64,000 bases of DNA from Lyticum sinuosum (GTDB taxonomy: Bacteria > Pseudomonadota > Alphaproteobacteria > Rickettsiales > Midichloriaceae), in assembly GCF_034471385.1 (NCBI RefSeq), contig NZ_JARGYU010000001.1:372001-436000 (forward strand). Reading direction: 5' to 3'. The position numbers were made by a program, and so were the translations under genes. The notes below the pieces were generated by a model, which saw only the letters and a program-made list of their open reading frames with translations, was not told the DNA's origin and ran no database searches. Positions 63,354-64,000 of the stretch are shown piece by piece (the stretch's first letter is position 1; the number at the start of each line of letters is the position of its first letter).

Positions 63354-64000
63354 CTTTTAAATCATTTTTAAATGTTTTTCTATATATATAAACTTTCACT
63401 CCAACAGAACCATATATAGTTTCAGCAGTTGCAGCGCCTAAATCAATATTTGCACTTAAAGTCTGAAGAGGAATCTGTCCTTCTTTTACTTTTTCCTCTC
63501 TTGCTATTTCAGCACCATTTATGCGACCATTAACAATAATTTTTACCCCAATTATGTTAGTTATGCTAATATCGCCATTTCTAGTTGAAAGTTGCATAAC
63601 AGATTGAGAAGCTGAACGTATTACAGATTTTACAGAAATTCTTTTTTCTATTTGAAGTGCAATTCTTTTTGCAACAATATATGCGCTGATTTCATTACTT
63701 CCAATTTCAATAACGCTAACAACAATATCCTTGCTATATTTTAATTTAAAATATTTTTTTATTTTATCTATTCCACTTCCAGACTCACTATTTTTTGTTT
63801 TACTATAGGCGTTAATAATATGTGTAGGATATGAACAACTTATTACAACTCTTACCTTATTATCATTACCACTTCTAAGTATCTGAATTTCATCTATAAT
63901 AGCTTTTTTAAAAGATTCTGTTATAAATTGTCTTAAATAGTAATCTTCTTGTAAAAAAGAAGAGTATATAACAGCTTTATTTGCATACCAAGAACTCAAT
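63343..64000 (-). CDS. rpsC: 30S ribosomal protein S3 (N-terminus beyond the window)
   Basis: S3 binds mRNA at the entry channel of the 30S subunit. The frame is open to the window edge, and its first visible residues (SSWYANKAV) match about residue 20 of S3, so the true start lies outside. The KH domain (about KVRVVISCSYP onward) is diverged. The C-terminal domain contains GDISITNIIGVKIIVNGRINGAEIAREEKVKEGQIPLQTLSANIDLGAA in pieces typical of S3. The end overlaps rplP by 11 bases. Confidence 0.95.
   Translation of the reverse strand, partial: LSSWYANKAVIYSSFLQEDYYLRQFITESFKKAIIDEIQILRSGNDNKVRVVISCSYPTHIINAYSKTKNSESGSGIDKIKKYFKLKYSKDIVVSVIEIGSNEISAYIVAKRIALQIEKRISVKSVIRSASQSVMQLSTRNGDISITNIIGVKIIVNGRINGAEIAREEKVKEGQIPLQTLSANIDLGAATAETIYGSVGVKVYIYRKTFKNDLKDVI

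Overview
The window looks like a piece of the chromosome of an intracellular alphaproteobacterium of the order Rickettsiales, closest in gene content to Anaplasmataceae (Wolbachia, Ehrlichia and relatives). The signs are extreme A+T richness, a single reading frame encoding RpoB fused to RpoC as in Wolbachia, an independent phosphoglycerate mutase and RpiB, a CADD/PqqC-like protein, ubiquinone enzymes Coq7 and UbiB, and many spacers much longer than in free-living bacteria. Nothing in the sequence fixes the genus. I found no tRNA, rRNA, CRISPR array, insertion sequence or phage gene.

Layout. 1-9.8 kb: a partial gene, an aminopeptidase P homologue, rpsI-rplM, dnaE, and the phospholipid genes psd and pssA with a dead bioA fragment between them. 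10-18 kb: a TolC-type outer-membrane channel and a porin that converge on a hairpin, a small coiled-coil protein, rppH, gpmI and ubiB. 18-27 kb: an uncharacterised protein, a dapA-dapD gene fusion followed by ldcA, a 171-bp tandem repeat that copies the end of ldcA, rpsA, then dapB-hemC. 27-33 kb (minus strand): an LptC-like protein, a PhoB-type regulator, coq7, an AmpG-like permease, mltA and the CADD-like gene. 33-41 kb: rho, birA, a YibQ-type protein, an RluC/RluD-type pseudouridine synthase, rpiB and a second member of the uncharacterised family. 41-49.5 kb: the rpoBC fusion. 49.5-60 kb: ribF (kinase half decayed), efp, a fatty-acid desaturase, rpsD, truB-rpsO-pnp, miaA and an AlkD-like gene. 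60.5-64 kb (minus strand): rpsC-rplP-rpmC-rpsQ-rplN-rplX-rplE-rpsN, where the ribosomal operon stops abruptly.

Themes. Peptidoglycan precursor synthesis (DapA-DapD, DapB) sits with turnover and recycling functions (MltA, AmpG-like permease, LdcA), suggesting a cell that still makes and recycles a DAP-type wall. Cofactor metabolism is eroding: bioA is a remnant although birA is kept, and the riboflavin-kinase half of RibF has lost its signature. At three gene ends (pepP-like, ldcA, CADD) the last codons, stop codon and flank are duplicated, and a decayed copy of the ldcA repeat lies where the spc ribosomal operon is broken. The best candidates for undescribed biology are the DapA-DapD fusion, the paralogous family at 18006-19628 and 38874-40352, and the gene-tail repeats.
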